Positions 25,528 through 34,646 of a stretch of 64,000 nucleotides of DNA are shown piece by piece. The notes under the pieces are model-generated. The model was not told the origin of the DNA and made no database searches. It saw only the letters and a list, made by a program, of their open reading frames with translations. The position numbers and the translations under genes are program-made. The stretch is taken from assembly GCF_036039175.1 (NCBI RefSeq), contig NZ_JAYXKP010000001.1, forward strand, positions 620,001-684,000. The letters are read 5' to 3'. This stretch comes from Marinilactibacillus sp036039175 (GTDB lineage Bacteria > Bacillota > Bacilli > Lactobacillales > Carnobacteriaceae_A). Numbering within the stretch: position 1 is the first letter of the stretch; each line of letters opens with the position of its first letter.

Positions 25528-26157
25528 TTAACCCATGTCTTTTACTTTCATCAAACGAGTGATAGAAGCACGTTCTGCTTCATCAAGTTTCATTTGAATA
25601 AAGTAAATAGTTTCTTCAAGTTGTGGAATCGTCATGAATTCAAGTGCATTTACACGACGTCTAGTTTTCTCAATTTCATCAGCCATCAATTGACAAGTTT
25701 TTTCAATTTCAGCTAACTCTAGCATGTCTGGCATAACTTCAACCAGATATTCAAAGGTCAGATCTAATTCACCATTGGAATTCAGATATCCATAACTTAA
25801 GTCTTTTGGATCCCCAGCATTGTCATCATATTGAAAATGCATTTGAGGAACTCGAACACTCATGATATTTTTCTGGTCAATATTTAGATTAACGCTTTGA
25901 GTAGGCACTGCCATAAGCTCTTCAATGAAGTTTTCATGAACAAGTGACTTAGCCATCGCAAAAGATTGCATAGCTTTAGATAATTTTTCTTCCACTTCGA
26001 TACGCAATTCATTGTTTTGACGAATCAACGTAATGAAACGTCTCATCAGTTCATCTTGCTTATCTTTGAGGAGTTTATGTCCTCTAGAAGCTAACGAAAG
26101 ACGATCTTTAAGGTTTGATAGTTCCATTCGAGTGGGGTTGACATTTAATTTAGCCAT
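25528..26157 (-). CDS. ntpD: V-type ATP synthase/ATPase subunit D
   Basis: 209 aa. The N-terminus LNVNPTRMELSNLKDRLSLASRGHKLLKDKQDEL is the subunit D signature; the protein is two long helices with a short central part. D forms the central rotor shaft within the A3B3 head together with the F subunit (NtpG). It is the last gene of this operon: NtpH and NtpJ (the K+ transporter gene of the E. hirae operon) do not follow; a terminator does. Confidence 0.96.
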   Translation of the reverse strand: MAKLNVNPTRMELSNLKDRLSLASRGHKLLKDKQDELMRRFITLIRQNNELRIEVEEKLSKAMQSFAMAKSLVHENFIEELMAVPTQSVNLNIDQKNIMSVRVPQMHFQYDDNAGDPKDLSYGYLNSNGELDLTFEYLVEVMPDMLELAEIEKTCQLMADEIEKTRRRVNALEFMTIPQLEETIYFIQMKLDEAERASITRLMKVKDMG

Positions 26158-26162
26158 TTACC

Positions 26163-27539
26163 TCACTCTCCTTTTGGTAAATATTTATCCAGCATATCAT
26201 CCTTGATACGTTTCAGTTCACCACGTGGCAAGACTTTCAGTAAGTCCCATCCTAAATCAAGTGTTTCTTGAATTGAACGGTTTGCATAGTTACCTTGATT
26301 TACGTATTCTTTCTCGAATTTGTTCGTAAATTCAACATAACTACGGTCACTTTTAGACAAAGCAGCTTCCCCAAGTACTGCAGATAATTCTTTCGCTTCT
26401 TTACCTTGTGCATAAGCAGAGAAAATCTGGTTCATTGTAGCTGAGTGGTCTTCACGTGTCTTACCTTCGCCTGTACCTTTATCTTTCAAACGAGAAAGAG
26501 AAGGCAATACATCGATTGGTGGCTGATACCCTTGGTTGAATAGGTCACGAGACAGAATGATTTGTCCTTCTGTGATGTAACCCGTTAAATCGGGAATCGG
26601 GTGCGTGATATCTTCTTCGGGCATTGTCAGGATTGGAATCTGAGTAACAGATCCTTTAGATCCTTCCAGACGTCCAGCACGCTCATATAATGTCGCTAAG
26701 TTGGTATACAAGTAACCAGGATATCCACGACGACCAGGAACTTCACGTCTAGCGGCAGAGATTTCACGAAGTGCTTCCGCATAGTTTGTCATGTCAGTCA
26801 TGATAACTAAAACGTGCATATCTTTCTCAAACGCTAAATACTCAGCAGCTGTTAGTGCCATACGAGGTGTTGCGATACGTTCGATCGCAGGATCATCTGC
26901 CAAGTTGACGAATAATACTGAACGATCGATTGCGCCGGTTTTCTTGAAATCTTCCATGAAGAATTCAGCTTCTTCAAACGTAATACCAATTGCAGCAAAT
27001 ACAACGGCAAATTTGTCATCAGAGTTTGTAACACTTGCTTGTCTAGCGATTTGAGCCGCAAGCTCTTTGTGTGGTAAACCAGATGCAGAAAACACAGGTA
27101 GTTTTTGTCCACGAACCAAAGTGTTCAAATGATCAATCGTTGATATACCTGTTTGAATAAATTCATCTGGATAGTTACGTGCAATCGGGTTGATTGCAAT
27201 ACCATTGATATCTAAACTTTTTTCAGGGATAAGGTCTGGTCCGCCATCATTTACTCGGCCCATTCCGTCAAACGTACGACCAATCATGTCTTCAGATACG
27301 TCTAATGATAGAGGTCTACCTAAAAAACGTACTTTAGTATCTTTCAAGTTAATACCAGTTGACCCTTCGAATAATTGAACAACAGCATTCTCACCGTTAA
27401 TTTCAAGTACTTGTCCACGTCTTCTAGTGCCGTCTTGAAGTTCAATATCAACAAGTTCATCATATTTAACACCTTCAACACCGGTAACGGTCATTAAGGG
27501 TCCGACTATTTCGGAAACTGTTTTATACTCTTTAAGCAT
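26163..27539 (-). CDS. ntpB: V-type ATP synthase/ATPase subunit B
   Basis: 458 aa, the non-catalytic head subunit. It shows DMIGRTFDGMGRVNDGGPD, the degenerate P-loop region FSASGLPHKELAAQIARQ in place of a Walker A, and MPEEDITHPIPDLTGYITEGQI. It alternates with NtpA in the A3B3 ring. The start overlaps the end of ntpA by 8 bases and its ribosome site (GGTGGTG) lies inside ntpA. Confidence 0.97.
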   Translation of the reverse strand: MLKEYKTVSEIVGPLMTVTGVEGVKYDELVDIELQDGTRRRGQVLEINGENAVVQLFEGSTGINLKDTKVRFLGRPLSLDVSEDMIGRTFDGMGRVNDGGPDLIPEKSLDINGIAINPIARNYPDEFIQTGISTIDHLNTLVRGQKLPVFSASGLPHKELAAQIARQASVTNSDDKFAVVFAAIGITFEEAEFFMEDFKKTGAIDRSVLFVNLADDPAIERIATPRMALTAAEYLAFEKDMHVLVIMTDMTNYAEALREISAARREVPGRRGYPGYLYTNLATLYERAGRLEGSKGSVTQIPILTMPEEDITHPIPDLTGYITEGQIILSRDLFNQGYQPPIDVLPSLSRLKDKGTGEGKTREDHSATMNQIFSAYAQGKEAKELSAVLGEAALSKSDRSYVEFTNKFEKEYVNQGNYANRSIQETLDLGWDLLKVLPRGELKRIKDDMLDKYLPKGE

Positions 27540-29316
27540 CTGACTCTACACCACCTTTTTCAATAACCTTTTGAATCGTTTCTTCTGTTTGTTTACGAAT
27601 ATCAGCGAAACGAGAAAGTTCTTCTTCAGGGATAAATTTAGAACGTCCGATTCTTTCACGGATTTCTTCAGTACCCTCATTAATTTCGTCATAATAAGCA
27701 CCTAAGTCCATTGCACGTAGAGCTTTATCTTGGAAATCGAGAATCGTTTCAATCATTTCAAATTGTTTCTCACGAGAAGTATACGTATCAACATCATCAA
27801 ACGCATTTTGTTGTAGGAAATCTTCACGAATCATTCGAGCAACAACTAATTTCAGTCTGTCTTTCTCAGATAGAGACTCAACCCCAACTAAACGAACAAT
27901 TTCTTGAAGTTCTGACTCGTCTTGTAGTAAAGATTTCACTCGTGTAACTTTACCATTCCAGTCAACATTCAGTTTATTACCAACGTATTCATTCATTTCA
28001 TTTGAATATAATGAATACGAGCTTAACCAGTTGATTGATGGGAAGTGACGTCTTTGTGCAAGTGATGAATCAAGACCCCAGTAAACTTTAGCTACACGTA
28101 AAGTATTTTGTGTAACGGGCTCTGAAGTATCTCCACCTGGAGGTGAAACGGCTCCGATAGCTGTGATTGATCCTTCACGTCCTGTAGAACCTAAAGAAAC
28201 AACTTTACCAGCTCTTTCATAGTATTCAGCTAGACGACTACCTAGATATGCTGGATATCCTTCATCCCCAGGCATCTCTTCTAGACGACCAGACATTTCA
28301 CGAAGTGCTTCTGCCCAACGAGAAGTTGAATCAGCCATGATTGCGACTGAATAGCCCATATCACGGAAGTATTCAGCGATTGTGATACCTGTATAGATAG
28401 AAGCCTCACGTGCCGCAACTGGCATGTTAGAAGTATTCGCAATCAATACTGTTCTCTCCATGATTGATTTTCCAGTATTAGGATCAATCAATTCAGGGAA
28501 CTCGTTGATAACGTCCGTCATTTCATTACCACGTTCTCCACAACCAACATAAACAACTAAATCTACATCTGCCCATTTAGCGATTTGGTGTTGTACAACT
28601 GTTTTTCCGGCACCAAATGGTCCAGGAACTGCAGCTGCTCCACCTTTTGCAACAGGGAATAGTGTATCAATAACACGTTGTCCAGTAATTAATGGTTCAA
28701 CTGGATTTAATTTACGTTGAATTGGACGACCACGTCGAACGGGCCATTTTTGGATCATTGTGAATTCTTTGTCACCATTTTCAGTTTCAATAACATATAG
28801 TGGATCTGTAAGTTTGTACGTTCCACTAGTAATTGATTTAACTGTTCCGCTGATACCATTTGGTACCATGATTCTGTGTTCTAATACACTAGTCTCTTGA
28901 ACAGTACCTAAAATGTCTCCAGCAACAACTTTAGTTCCTACTTCGGCTGTAGCTGTGAATTCCCATTCTTTATCTCTATTCAGTGGCTTGATTTCCATAC
29001 CACGTTCCAAGAAGTTACTTTGCGTTTTATCCATAAATTCATCTAATGGTCGTTGAATACCATCAAACATTTGTGCAATCATTCCCGGCGCAAGCTCAAC
29101 TGACAATGGTTCTCCAGTTGTTTCAACTTTTTCACCAGGTCCAACCATTGAAGTCTCTTCATATACCTGAATAGATGCAACATCTCCTCGCATCTCAATG
29201 ATTTCACCAATCAATCCTAAATTACCTACTCGGCAAATATCTTGTATATTAGCTGATTCCATATCTTTAGCCGTAACTAAAGGTCCGGAAACACTAACGA
29301 TTGTTCCGTTACTCAA
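27532..29316 (-). CDS. ntpA: V-type ATP synthase/ATPase catalytic subunit A
   Basis: 594 aa catalytic subunit. Walker A GPFGAGKT is at 232-239, after the bulge domain typical of V/A-type A subunits (about 110-200). YVGCGERGNEM and MADSTSRWAEALREMSGRLEEMPGDEGYPAYL contain the catalytic carboxylates. It hydrolyses ATP to power ion pumping. The start codon is TTG at 29316 with GGAGGG upstream. Confidence 0.98.
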   Translation of the reverse strand: MSNGTIVSVSGPLVTAKDMESANIQDICRVGNLGLIGEIIEMRGDVASIQVYEETSMVGPGEKVETTGEPLSVELAPGMIAQMFDGIQRPLDEFMDKTQSNFLERGMEIKPLNRDKEWEFTATAEVGTKVVAGDILGTVQETSVLEHRIMVPNGISGTVKSITSGTYKLTDPLYVIETENGDKEFTMIQKWPVRRGRPIQRKLNPVEPLITGQRVIDTLFPVAKGGAAAVPGPFGAGKTVVQHQIAKWADVDLVVYVGCGERGNEMTDVINEFPELIDPNTGKSIMERTVLIANTSNMPVAAREASIYTGITIAEYFRDMGYSVAIMADSTSRWAEALREMSGRLEEMPGDEGYPAYLGSRLAEYYERAGKVVSLGSTGREGSITAIGAVSPPGGDTSEPVTQNTLRVAKVYWGLDSSLAQRRHFPSINWLSSYSLYSNEMNEYVGNKLNVDWNGKVTRVKSLLQDESELQEIVRLVGVESLSEKDRLKLVVARMIREDFLQQNAFDDVDTYTSREKQFEMIETILDFQDKALRAMDLGAYYDEINEGTEEIRERIGRSKFIPEEELSRFADIRKQTEETIQKVIEKGGVESDA

Positions 29317-29328
29317 ATTCGTACCCTC

Positions 29329-29640
29329 CTATAAAATATTTTGACCCACAGCTTTTTCGACGTTTTCTTGGACACGTTTCTTCCCAATGCCGCGTGAACC
29401 AGCATGATTCGGGATCAAAATGATGGCAGGTGTTAACTTAGCATCATATCTTCTTATCGTATCTGGGATCAGTTCTGCCAATTGCTCAGTTAAATAAATA
29501 ACCCCGTATTTCTGGTCTGCGAGTTTATCAATCGTACGTCTGGTCTCTTTTGCTTCTGAAGCAAAATATACATCAAATCCAAGCATTTTAAACGCTAATA
29601 CAGATTCTCTGTCTCCAACAACACCAATTTTGCTAGGCAT
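29329..29640 (-). CDS. ntpG: V-type ATPase subunit F (NtpG)
   Basis: 103 aa. It has the compact subunit F pattern KIGVVGDRESVLAFKMLGFDVYFA, then YGVIYLTEQLAELIPDTIRRY and IILIPNHAGSRGIG. It binds subunit D in the central stalk. It overlaps the end of ntpC by 8 bases. Nomenclature follows E. hirae, where this subunit is called NtpG. Confidence 0.93.
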   Translation of the reverse strand: MPSKIGVVGDRESVLAFKMLGFDVYFASEAKETRRTIDKLADQKYGVIYLTEQLAELIPDTIRRYDAKLTPAIILIPNHAGSRGIGKKRVQENVEKAVGQNIL

Positions 29641-30634
29641 AATTTAATCGCATCCTTTCTCTAATTCCATCGGCAGAAACGCCGTTTTCCTTACCAGAAA
29701 GTATGAGACGTAGATTTTTGACTTCAGTTTCTTTTGCGTAAATAAAAGCTGCAATCGGTAAAGGACCGAAAGACTTCAATTTAGCATCTTGCATCATTTT
29801 CATATAGGCATTATCAATTTCAAAGTCCAGCTTAACTGGTGAAATCTCGTTTGTATCAGAGTCAACAGATGCTTCAATAATTGATTTATACTTAGTATTT
29901 TTCAAAGTATTGGCAGCCGTACTCATATCTTTGTTCGCAATATCCACAAGATCAGCCTTTGGAATAGAACCAGAGCTAGACAAAATCGTAACCAAGAAGT
30001 TACGTGTTCTGTTTTGTTTCATTGCTCGAGTCAGTGTAGATAAATTCTGAAAATCGATAAAAGTCTCAACCATTTCTGGTATACCTTGCTCACCAGTTTC
30101 ATCAGCAAGTATACGCATATGACTGAAGAACCGACGATCTAAAATAATATCTATTGACTGAGTATTCTGGTACTCATCGTAGTCCATTTGTACTTCATTT
30201 ATACTATCCAAGTAAGGTTGAGGAAGAACGTCTGAAGCTCCTGTTCTAACGGCTTGTCTCAATTCAGAGATATCGTAACGTCCGATTGGGATAAACAGGT
30301 GATCCAAATCTTGTTCTGTGAACTCCTCTTTGAATAACACTTTTAGATTATGGTATGCATAACGTAAACCGAAAACTTCTACTAGAGCTTTATTCGGTGA
30401 GATTTTAAATAACTCATCAAATGTTTGATGTAACTCATTCATTAGCATGGTGTCATAATCTTTATCCTCTTTTATTCGATCAACATCATTTCTATATGGG
30501 GTTTCACGTAGTACATTTACAGCGTCTTCAAATGAATCTGCTGCCAGCATACGGTCATAATGTCCCCGATTAAGGAGGTTATTTTCATACACACGAATGA
30601 GTACATTACTTGAACCATAAGCGGTATCTTTCAA
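29633..30634 (-). CDS. ntpC: V-type ATPase subunit C (central-stalk cap)
   Basis: 333 aa. It resembles V/A-ATPase subunit C: the start TAYGSSNVLIRVYENNLLNRGHYDRML, then GLRYAYHNLKVLFKEEF and a C-terminal IYAKETEVKNLRLILSGKENGV. It caps the rotor and links D/F to the membrane ring. The start is TTG at 30634, because GGAGG just after the ntpE stop lies 8 bases before it. The TTG at 30655 would place the ribosome site inside the gene. Confidence 0.93.
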   Translation of the reverse strand: MKDTAYGSSNVLIRVYENNLLNRGHYDRMLAADSFEDAVNVLRETPYRNDVDRIKEDKDYDTMLMNELHQTFDELFKISPNKALVEVFGLRYAYHNLKVLFKEEFTEQDLDHLFIPIGRYDISELRQAVRTGASDVLPQPYLDSINEVQMDYDEYQNTQSIDIILDRRFFSHMRILADETGEQGIPEMVETFIDFQNLSTLTRAMKQNRTRNFLVTILSSSGSIPKADLVDIANKDMSTAANTLKNTKYKSIIEASVDSDTNEISPVKLDFEIDNAYMKMMQDAKLKSFGPLPIAAFIYAKETEVKNLRLILSGKENGVSADGIRERMRLNYA

Positions 30635-30647
30635 GTTTTTCTCCTCC

Positions 30648-31229
30648 TTAAACAAATAATTCTTTAGTTATGATCGGTACAATTTCTGATCTTGCATCTT
30701 CAATTAATGCATCGAATAAGAAGTTGTATTCAATACTTTGTATCTGTACTAGCAATCCAGCTTCATTTTTAACCGTCTCGTTTGAAAGAGTCGCTTCAAT
30801 TGATGAGCCAGTTACACTTTCCAACCATGCTTGGTCGATTAAACCTGCTGTTTTAGAGCCTAGTACAATGGTTACTTTATTTTCTGATTGGAATTGAGAA
30901 ATAACATCTTTTGTAAATTGTTTGAAATCCGCTTCGTTAATTTGATCTAACTCAACTTTAGCATCTTCCAAAACACGCGAAAGAATCGCTTGTTTAGCAG
31001 ATAAGACGTCATTTCTTTTTTGAATCTCAAGCGTATTATTACGAATTGTATAGTTTTGTTGTGCATTTTCGTCAATTGTTTGCTTGCGCGCAATTTTATC
31101 TTGTTCTGCTTTGGCGCGAGCTGCTTGGACTTCATCCTCAGCGTTTTTGCGTGCTTCTTCAACACGTTGACGAATAGCTACTTTTTCTTTTTCAATAACT
31201 TTTTCTGTTAATAATTTTAAATCCGCCAT
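30648..31229 (-). CDS. ntpE: V-type ATPase subunit E (peripheral stalk)
   Basis: 193 aa. The N-terminal half is one long charged helix rich in Glu/Lys/Arg/Ala (VIEKEKVAIRQRVEEARKNA and onward); the C-terminal domain binds the head. It pairs with NtpF as a peripheral stalk that holds the A3B3 ring still. GGAGG precedes the ATG. A 13-bp hairpin lies between it and ntpK. Confidence 0.9.
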   Translation of the reverse strand: MADLKLLTEKVIEKEKVAIRQRVEEARKNAEDEVQAARAKAEQDKIARKQTIDENAQQNYTIRNNTLEIQKRNDVLSAKQAILSRVLEDAKVELDQINEADFKQFTKDVISQFQSENKVTIVLGSKTAGLIDQAWLESVTGSSIEATLSNETVKNEAGLLVQIQSIEYNFLFDALIEDARSEIVPIITKELFV

Positions 31230-31260
31230 ACTGAACCTCCTTAGTATTTCTTCTTTCAGT

Positions 31261-31299
31261 ATAGAGTAAAGATTCCGTTCAATACGATCTTTACTCTAT
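31261..31299 (-). promoter_or_regulatory. 13-bp intercistronic hairpin between ntpK and ntpE
   Basis: ATAGAGTAAAGAT (31261-31273) and ATCTTTACTCTAT (31287-31299) form a perfect 13-bp stem with a 13-base loop in the only sizeable gap of the operon. No U-run follows on the minus strand. It could protect the ntpK 3' end or mark a processing site, raising expression of the multi-copy rotor subunit. Confidence 0.5.
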
Positions 31300-31321
31300 T
31301 AAAGAAGTGATTCTATTTTTA

Positions 31322-31795
31322 TTATAAGATGATCATTACTAAGGAAATAACGAATCCTAAGATTGCATAAGTCTCAACCATTGCTGAGTAGATGATACCT
31401 TTAGTAGTGTGTTCTGGTTTTTGAGCTAAGATTTGCATAGCTGCTGCAGAAACGCGACCTTGGTTACCACCTGAAGAAAGACATGTAAATGCTACTGGTA
31501 ATCCAGCCATAAACAGGTACCAACCTTCTGATACTGCTAATTCAGGAGTGATTTGTAGGAAAATCAAGAACCCGATAACGAAACCGTAAAGACCTTGTGT
31601 TGCTGGTAGCATTTGTAGTACTAATGCACGACCAAATGATTCTGGTTGTTCTTTTGTTAACGCTGCTGCAGCTTCACCGGCAGTTGCTACCCCGCGTGAA
31701 GATCCGATACCTGAAAAGATAACAGCCATAGCTATTCCTAATCCAGCAAAAATTTGACCCATGTTGTCCCCTAAAAGTGTTTGTAAAAATTCCAT
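31322..31795 (-). CDS. ntpK: V-type Na+-ATPase rotor subunit K (16-kDa proteolipid)
   Basis: 157 aa with four membrane helices, two repeated hairpins. The Na+ ligands known for E. hirae NtpK (L61, T64, Q65, Q110, E139) are matched at a constant +2 offset: L63, T66, Q67 (in LPATQGLYG), Q112 (NQGR) and E141 (MVETYAILG). This supports Na+ rather than H+ as the coupling ion. The ring of K subunits carries ions past NtpI. It is followed by an intercistronic hairpin that may increase its relative expression. Confidence 0.96.
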   Translation of the reverse strand: MEFLQTLLGDNMGQIFAGLGIAMAVIFSGIGSSRGVATAGEAAAALTKEQPESFGRALVLQMLPATQGLYGFVIGFLIFLQITPELAVSEGWYLFMAGLPVAFTCLSSGGNQGRVSAAAMQILAQKPEHTTKGIIYSAMVETYAILGFVISLVMIIL

Positions 31796-31815
31796 TATAT
31801 TATTCCTCCATTAAT

Positions 31816-33774
31816 TTAATTAGTTTCTTTTTTTAACCAAATGTGTTTTTCAAGTGTTTTAAGAGGGGTTAATGGCTTACCGCCACCCTCGAAGAATTTA
31901 CCGAAAAATTCCACGTATTGTAATCTTGATGAATGGACATATGCACTTAAGAATGATAATGCAATATTCATTCCTTGAAGAGCGATAATCAATACTACAC
32001 CGATTGTGAATCTGAACAGTGGTGGCAAGAATCCGATAATCAAGTTAAAGGCCATTGCGATATTCGCACTTGCTACACCCAACGCCATTAAACGAGTATA
32101 ACTAACGACGTCTCCGACGTAACCAGTAACACCGTACAAGTTGTATAATCCCAATCCAAATCCAAGTCCCTTGTTTTTACTAGAGATTGTTGAAACGACA
32201 ATAATCCCTACAACATTAATCAATGTTAAACCAAGACCAACTTGAGAAACGATTGGTATATTGAAGACCATTGAGCCTAAAACATAAACTACAAGTCCTA
32301 GTAGCATCATTGCCCAAGCATAACCATCTACATAACTAGAAGCTCTTTGTCCTTGACGATTTTTGATAATTCCGTTCATAACTAACCCAAAAATCAATTG
32401 GACTACACCCAGAGCAACTGATAAAATCATAACTTCGATAACATTATCTTGCAACGAGAGTACATGGAACGGTAACGATATTCCGAAGAAACTTCCGAAA
32501 AACAATCCGAATACCATAGTCGGATACGATAGTATATGAAGAAATTTCATAAATCTTCTCGTAGAGCCTTCTACACTGAAAAATTTCAATGCGACGAAAG
32601 TAACGAGTCCAAGTAAAACTCCATATCCTAAATCTGCTCCGATCATACCGAAGAAAATCATGAAGAACGGGAACATAAGTGGTGTTGGATCGACTTCATT
32701 GTATTTTGGCAAACTGAACATCTCAGTAATCAATTCGAATGGTTTGATCAAGTTGCTATTTTTCAAAACGATTGGAACCTGGTTGAATTCTTCCATTTTC
32801 ACATCATCTGTCATAACAACAATACTATCTTCTCCAATTTCAGAATGAAGAGTATTTTTCAACAAATCAACTTTTTCTTCTTCAATCCATCCACTAGCAA
32901 TAAATAGGTGTTCACTATTTAAAACCAAGTCTTTAGCTAAATCTCTTTGTCCGAGATTATAGTAGTATTCTTCTGCTAATTCAAGATCTTTAACAAGTGG
33001 TTTCCACTCTTTCATTTCTTTTTTAGCAGCCGATTCTTCTTCACGTAACCCTTTTTGAGCATTTAAATTAGCATATAATGCATCTTCCGGTAACAGGTCA
33101 TACGTGTATTTTAGTTCTCTGAAACTTAATTCTACAACGAGTTTACTGAAAGCTTCTTCATTATCCTTTGGAACAATGATCATATAAGCAGATTCATCTT
33201 GTCTACTATAAATTTCTTCAAAGTATACAGTAGCTAACTCATCTAATCCTTGGGTTAATAAAGGTGCATGTTCATTATCAACTGTTCCGATGTGAACATT
33301 CAACAACTTAAGTCCTTTAACTTCTTGAGGAAGGAAATTAAGTCCTCGCCATTTTCTTAAAAATGATTCTTCTTCTTGAAGAGCCTTTTTCTGCTCTTCA
33401 ATCTGATTCAACTTTTGTTCTCTTGAATTCACTTTGTCGATTAAATCATCCACGTCTACGTTTGAAACATGGCTCTCCAATTCTTCCAAAGAGAAAACAT
33501 CACGCTTTGTCTTTAATTTTTCAATCGTTCCAGGTTGAGGAACATACTTGTTAACAAAAGTGATTGCGTGCTCAATATCTTGAATTTTTGTTTGAAAATC
33601 CGCAGTTTCTTTGTAAGAATCTGTGACTTCAAACTGATCAAGAATTTCTTCTTCTAAAACATCCGATAGTGAAATGACTTCGATACTCTGCATTTCTTGA
33701 ATAGAACGCAACAATGTTTCTTTGTTCTGTTGCTCGGCCATCAAAGTCAGTTTTTTCATTTTAGCGATTGCCAT
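31816..33774 (-). CDS. ntpI: V-type ATPase membrane subunit I (subunit a homologue)
   Basis: 652 aa. The N-terminal cytoplasmic half (about 1-345) contains coiled-coil stretches that bind the peripheral stalks. The C-terminal half has about seven or eight membrane helices, with PFFMIFFGMIGADLGYGVLLG, VVSYTRLMALGVASANIAMAFN and the final SRLQYVEFFGKFFEGGGKPLTPL. It forms the ion half-channels against the K ring. It overlaps ntpF by 14 bases. Confidence 0.95.
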   Translation of the reverse strand: MAIAKMKKLTLMAEQQNKETLLRSIQEMQSIEVISLSDVLEEEILDQFEVTDSYKETADFQTKIQDIEHAITFVNKYVPQPGTIEKLKTKRDVFSLEELESHVSNVDVDDLIDKVNSREQKLNQIEEQKKALQEEESFLRKWRGLNFLPQEVKGLKLLNVHIGTVDNEHAPLLTQGLDELATVYFEEIYSRQDESAYMIIVPKDNEEAFSKLVVELSFRELKYTYDLLPEDALYANLNAQKGLREEESAAKKEMKEWKPLVKDLELAEEYYYNLGQRDLAKDLVLNSEHLFIASGWIEEEKVDLLKNTLHSEIGEDSIVVMTDDVKMEEFNQVPIVLKNSNLIKPFELITEMFSLPKYNEVDPTPLMFPFFMIFFGMIGADLGYGVLLGLVTFVALKFFSVEGSTRRFMKFLHILSYPTMVFGLFFGSFFGISLPFHVLSLQDNVIEVMILSVALGVVQLIFGLVMNGIIKNRQGQRASSYVDGYAWAMMLLGLVVYVLGSMVFNIPIVSQVGLGLTLINVVGIIVVSTISSKNKGLGFGLGLYNLYGVTGYVGDVVSYTRLMALGVASANIAMAFNLIIGFLPPLFRFTIGVVLIIALQGMNIALSFLSAYVHSSRLQYVEFFGKFFEGGGKPLTPLKTLEKHIWLKKETN

Positions 33775-34087
33775 ATCGACGCACTACCTCCTCTGCTATT
33801 CGATTGGCTAGAGCATTTTTGTTCTCTTGATAAGCCTGTTCGAACCGCTCTGCTTCTCTACTAGCGGATTCATCCATTTCAGCTTTGTCTTTCTCTAATT
33901 TACTACTGTAAATTTGCTCTTGCTCAGACTTGTATTCTGACAACTCTGCTTCAAGTGCTGTTCGAATAGATTCAACTTCTTGGGCTGTTTCTTTTTCGAT
34001 CTGCTTGATTTCGTTATCAGCATCTTTCCGTAATTGAGAAGCGCGTGCTTCAGCGTCTTTTACATAATTAATTGCCTCACGGTTCAT
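33761..34087 (-). CDS. ntpF: V-type ATPase subunit NtpF (peripheral stalk G/H-type)
   Basis: 108 aa, almost entirely one charged helix (KDAEARASQLRKDADNEI and onward), as expected for the small partner of subunit E in the peripheral stalk. It is the first gene of the operon, as in E. hirae (order F-I-K-E-C-G-A-B-D). The ATG is preceded by GGAGG. Identification rests on position and helix composition more than on motifs. Confidence 0.85.
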   Translation of the reverse strand: MNREAINYVKDAEARASQLRKDADNEIKQIEKETAQEVESIRTALEAELSEYKSEQEQIYSSKLEKDKAEMDESASREAERFEQAYQENKNALANRIAEEVVRRYGNR

Positions 34088-34205
34088 ATCGTGCCTCCTT
34101 CCGCCAAAAAGGGCGCAACTAACAAGCCTCTTCTCACCCCAGAAGAAATTATCCTTGAAAGCTCACGCCCAACCGCATTAATATTTTATTTCGACTACGA
34201 GTAAT

Positions 34206-34234
34206 ATGATACCATACGTCTCACGAGATTTCAA
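34206..34234 (-). promoter_or_regulatory. Promoter of the V-ATPase operon
   Basis: TTGAAA (34229-34234) and TATCAT (34206-34211), with TGG just before the -10, are separated by 17 bases on the minus strand. The leader is about 110 bases long. No Na+- or pH-responsive element could be recognised. Confidence 0.7.
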
Positions 34235-34585
34235 TTCGATAGCCCTACTATAAATGAAGATTTTTGTTGTAGAATCAAAGATTGTTAGCACTTGCAACTT
34301 CATATTCTTTATTTTAAGTTTACTCTAACCAATTGTGGACACTTTAACCTAAGATTCTTAATATCGCGAGTTTTCAATAGTGTTTTCATCACTATGATTT
34401 GTATTTTATAGTCCCTATTTTTTATTATGTTATTTAAACTCTAACTCAAAATAAACGTACACATTGAAACAGACAGTCAATGAAATTTTCCGAAGTTAAA
34501 AACCATTTAACCTTAACTGTACTTACTTAGTAGAAGGCTTCTTAAGTCGAAATTTAGTTGTCCAAATTGACTTTCTAATTCTTTG
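34235..34585. other. AT-rich divergent intergenic region
   Basis: 351 bases between the V-ATPase promoter and the promoter of the plus-strand small gene. I see no open frame, tRNA or strong hairpin. It contains TTAGCACT near 34288, a half of the CIRCE heat-shock operator without its partner. It may hold additional regulatory sites that I cannot read. Confidence 0.5.
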
Positions 34586-34615
34586 TTGACAAACGGAATG
34601 CGTGTTCGGTATAAT
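34586..34615 (+). promoter_or_regulatory. Near-consensus sigma-A promoter of the small YolD-like gene
   Basis: Perfect TTGACA (34586-34591) and perfect TATAAT (34610-34615) with an 18-base spacer. It is the best promoter in the window. A LexA-like box fills the spacer and a second lies over the early transcribed region, the expected design for a strong promoter held off by a repressor. Confidence 0.85.
34595..34608 (+). promoter_or_regulatory. LexA/DinR-like SOS box 1
   Basis: GGAATGCGTGTTCG matches the Gram-positive SOS box CGAACRNRYGTTCG at 12 of 14 positions, with the right half perfect. It lies inside the promoter spacer. Confidence 0.6.
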
Positions 34616-34620
34616 CTATT

Positions 34621-34634
34621 TAAACAAACGTTCG
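34621..34634 (+). promoter_or_regulatory. LexA/DinR-like SOS box 2
   Basis: TAAACAAACGTTCG matches the SOS consensus at 12 of 14 positions, again with a perfect right half (GTTCG). It lies downstream of the -10, with its centre 26 bases from that of box 1. Confidence 0.55.
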
Positions 34635-34646
34635 GGAGATGAGCTC

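Noticed and set aside
34285..34295. TTAGCACT resembling the CIRCE (HrcA) operator upstream of the V-ATPase
   Set aside because: Only one half is present; the inverted GAGTGCTAA partner at 9 bases is missing.
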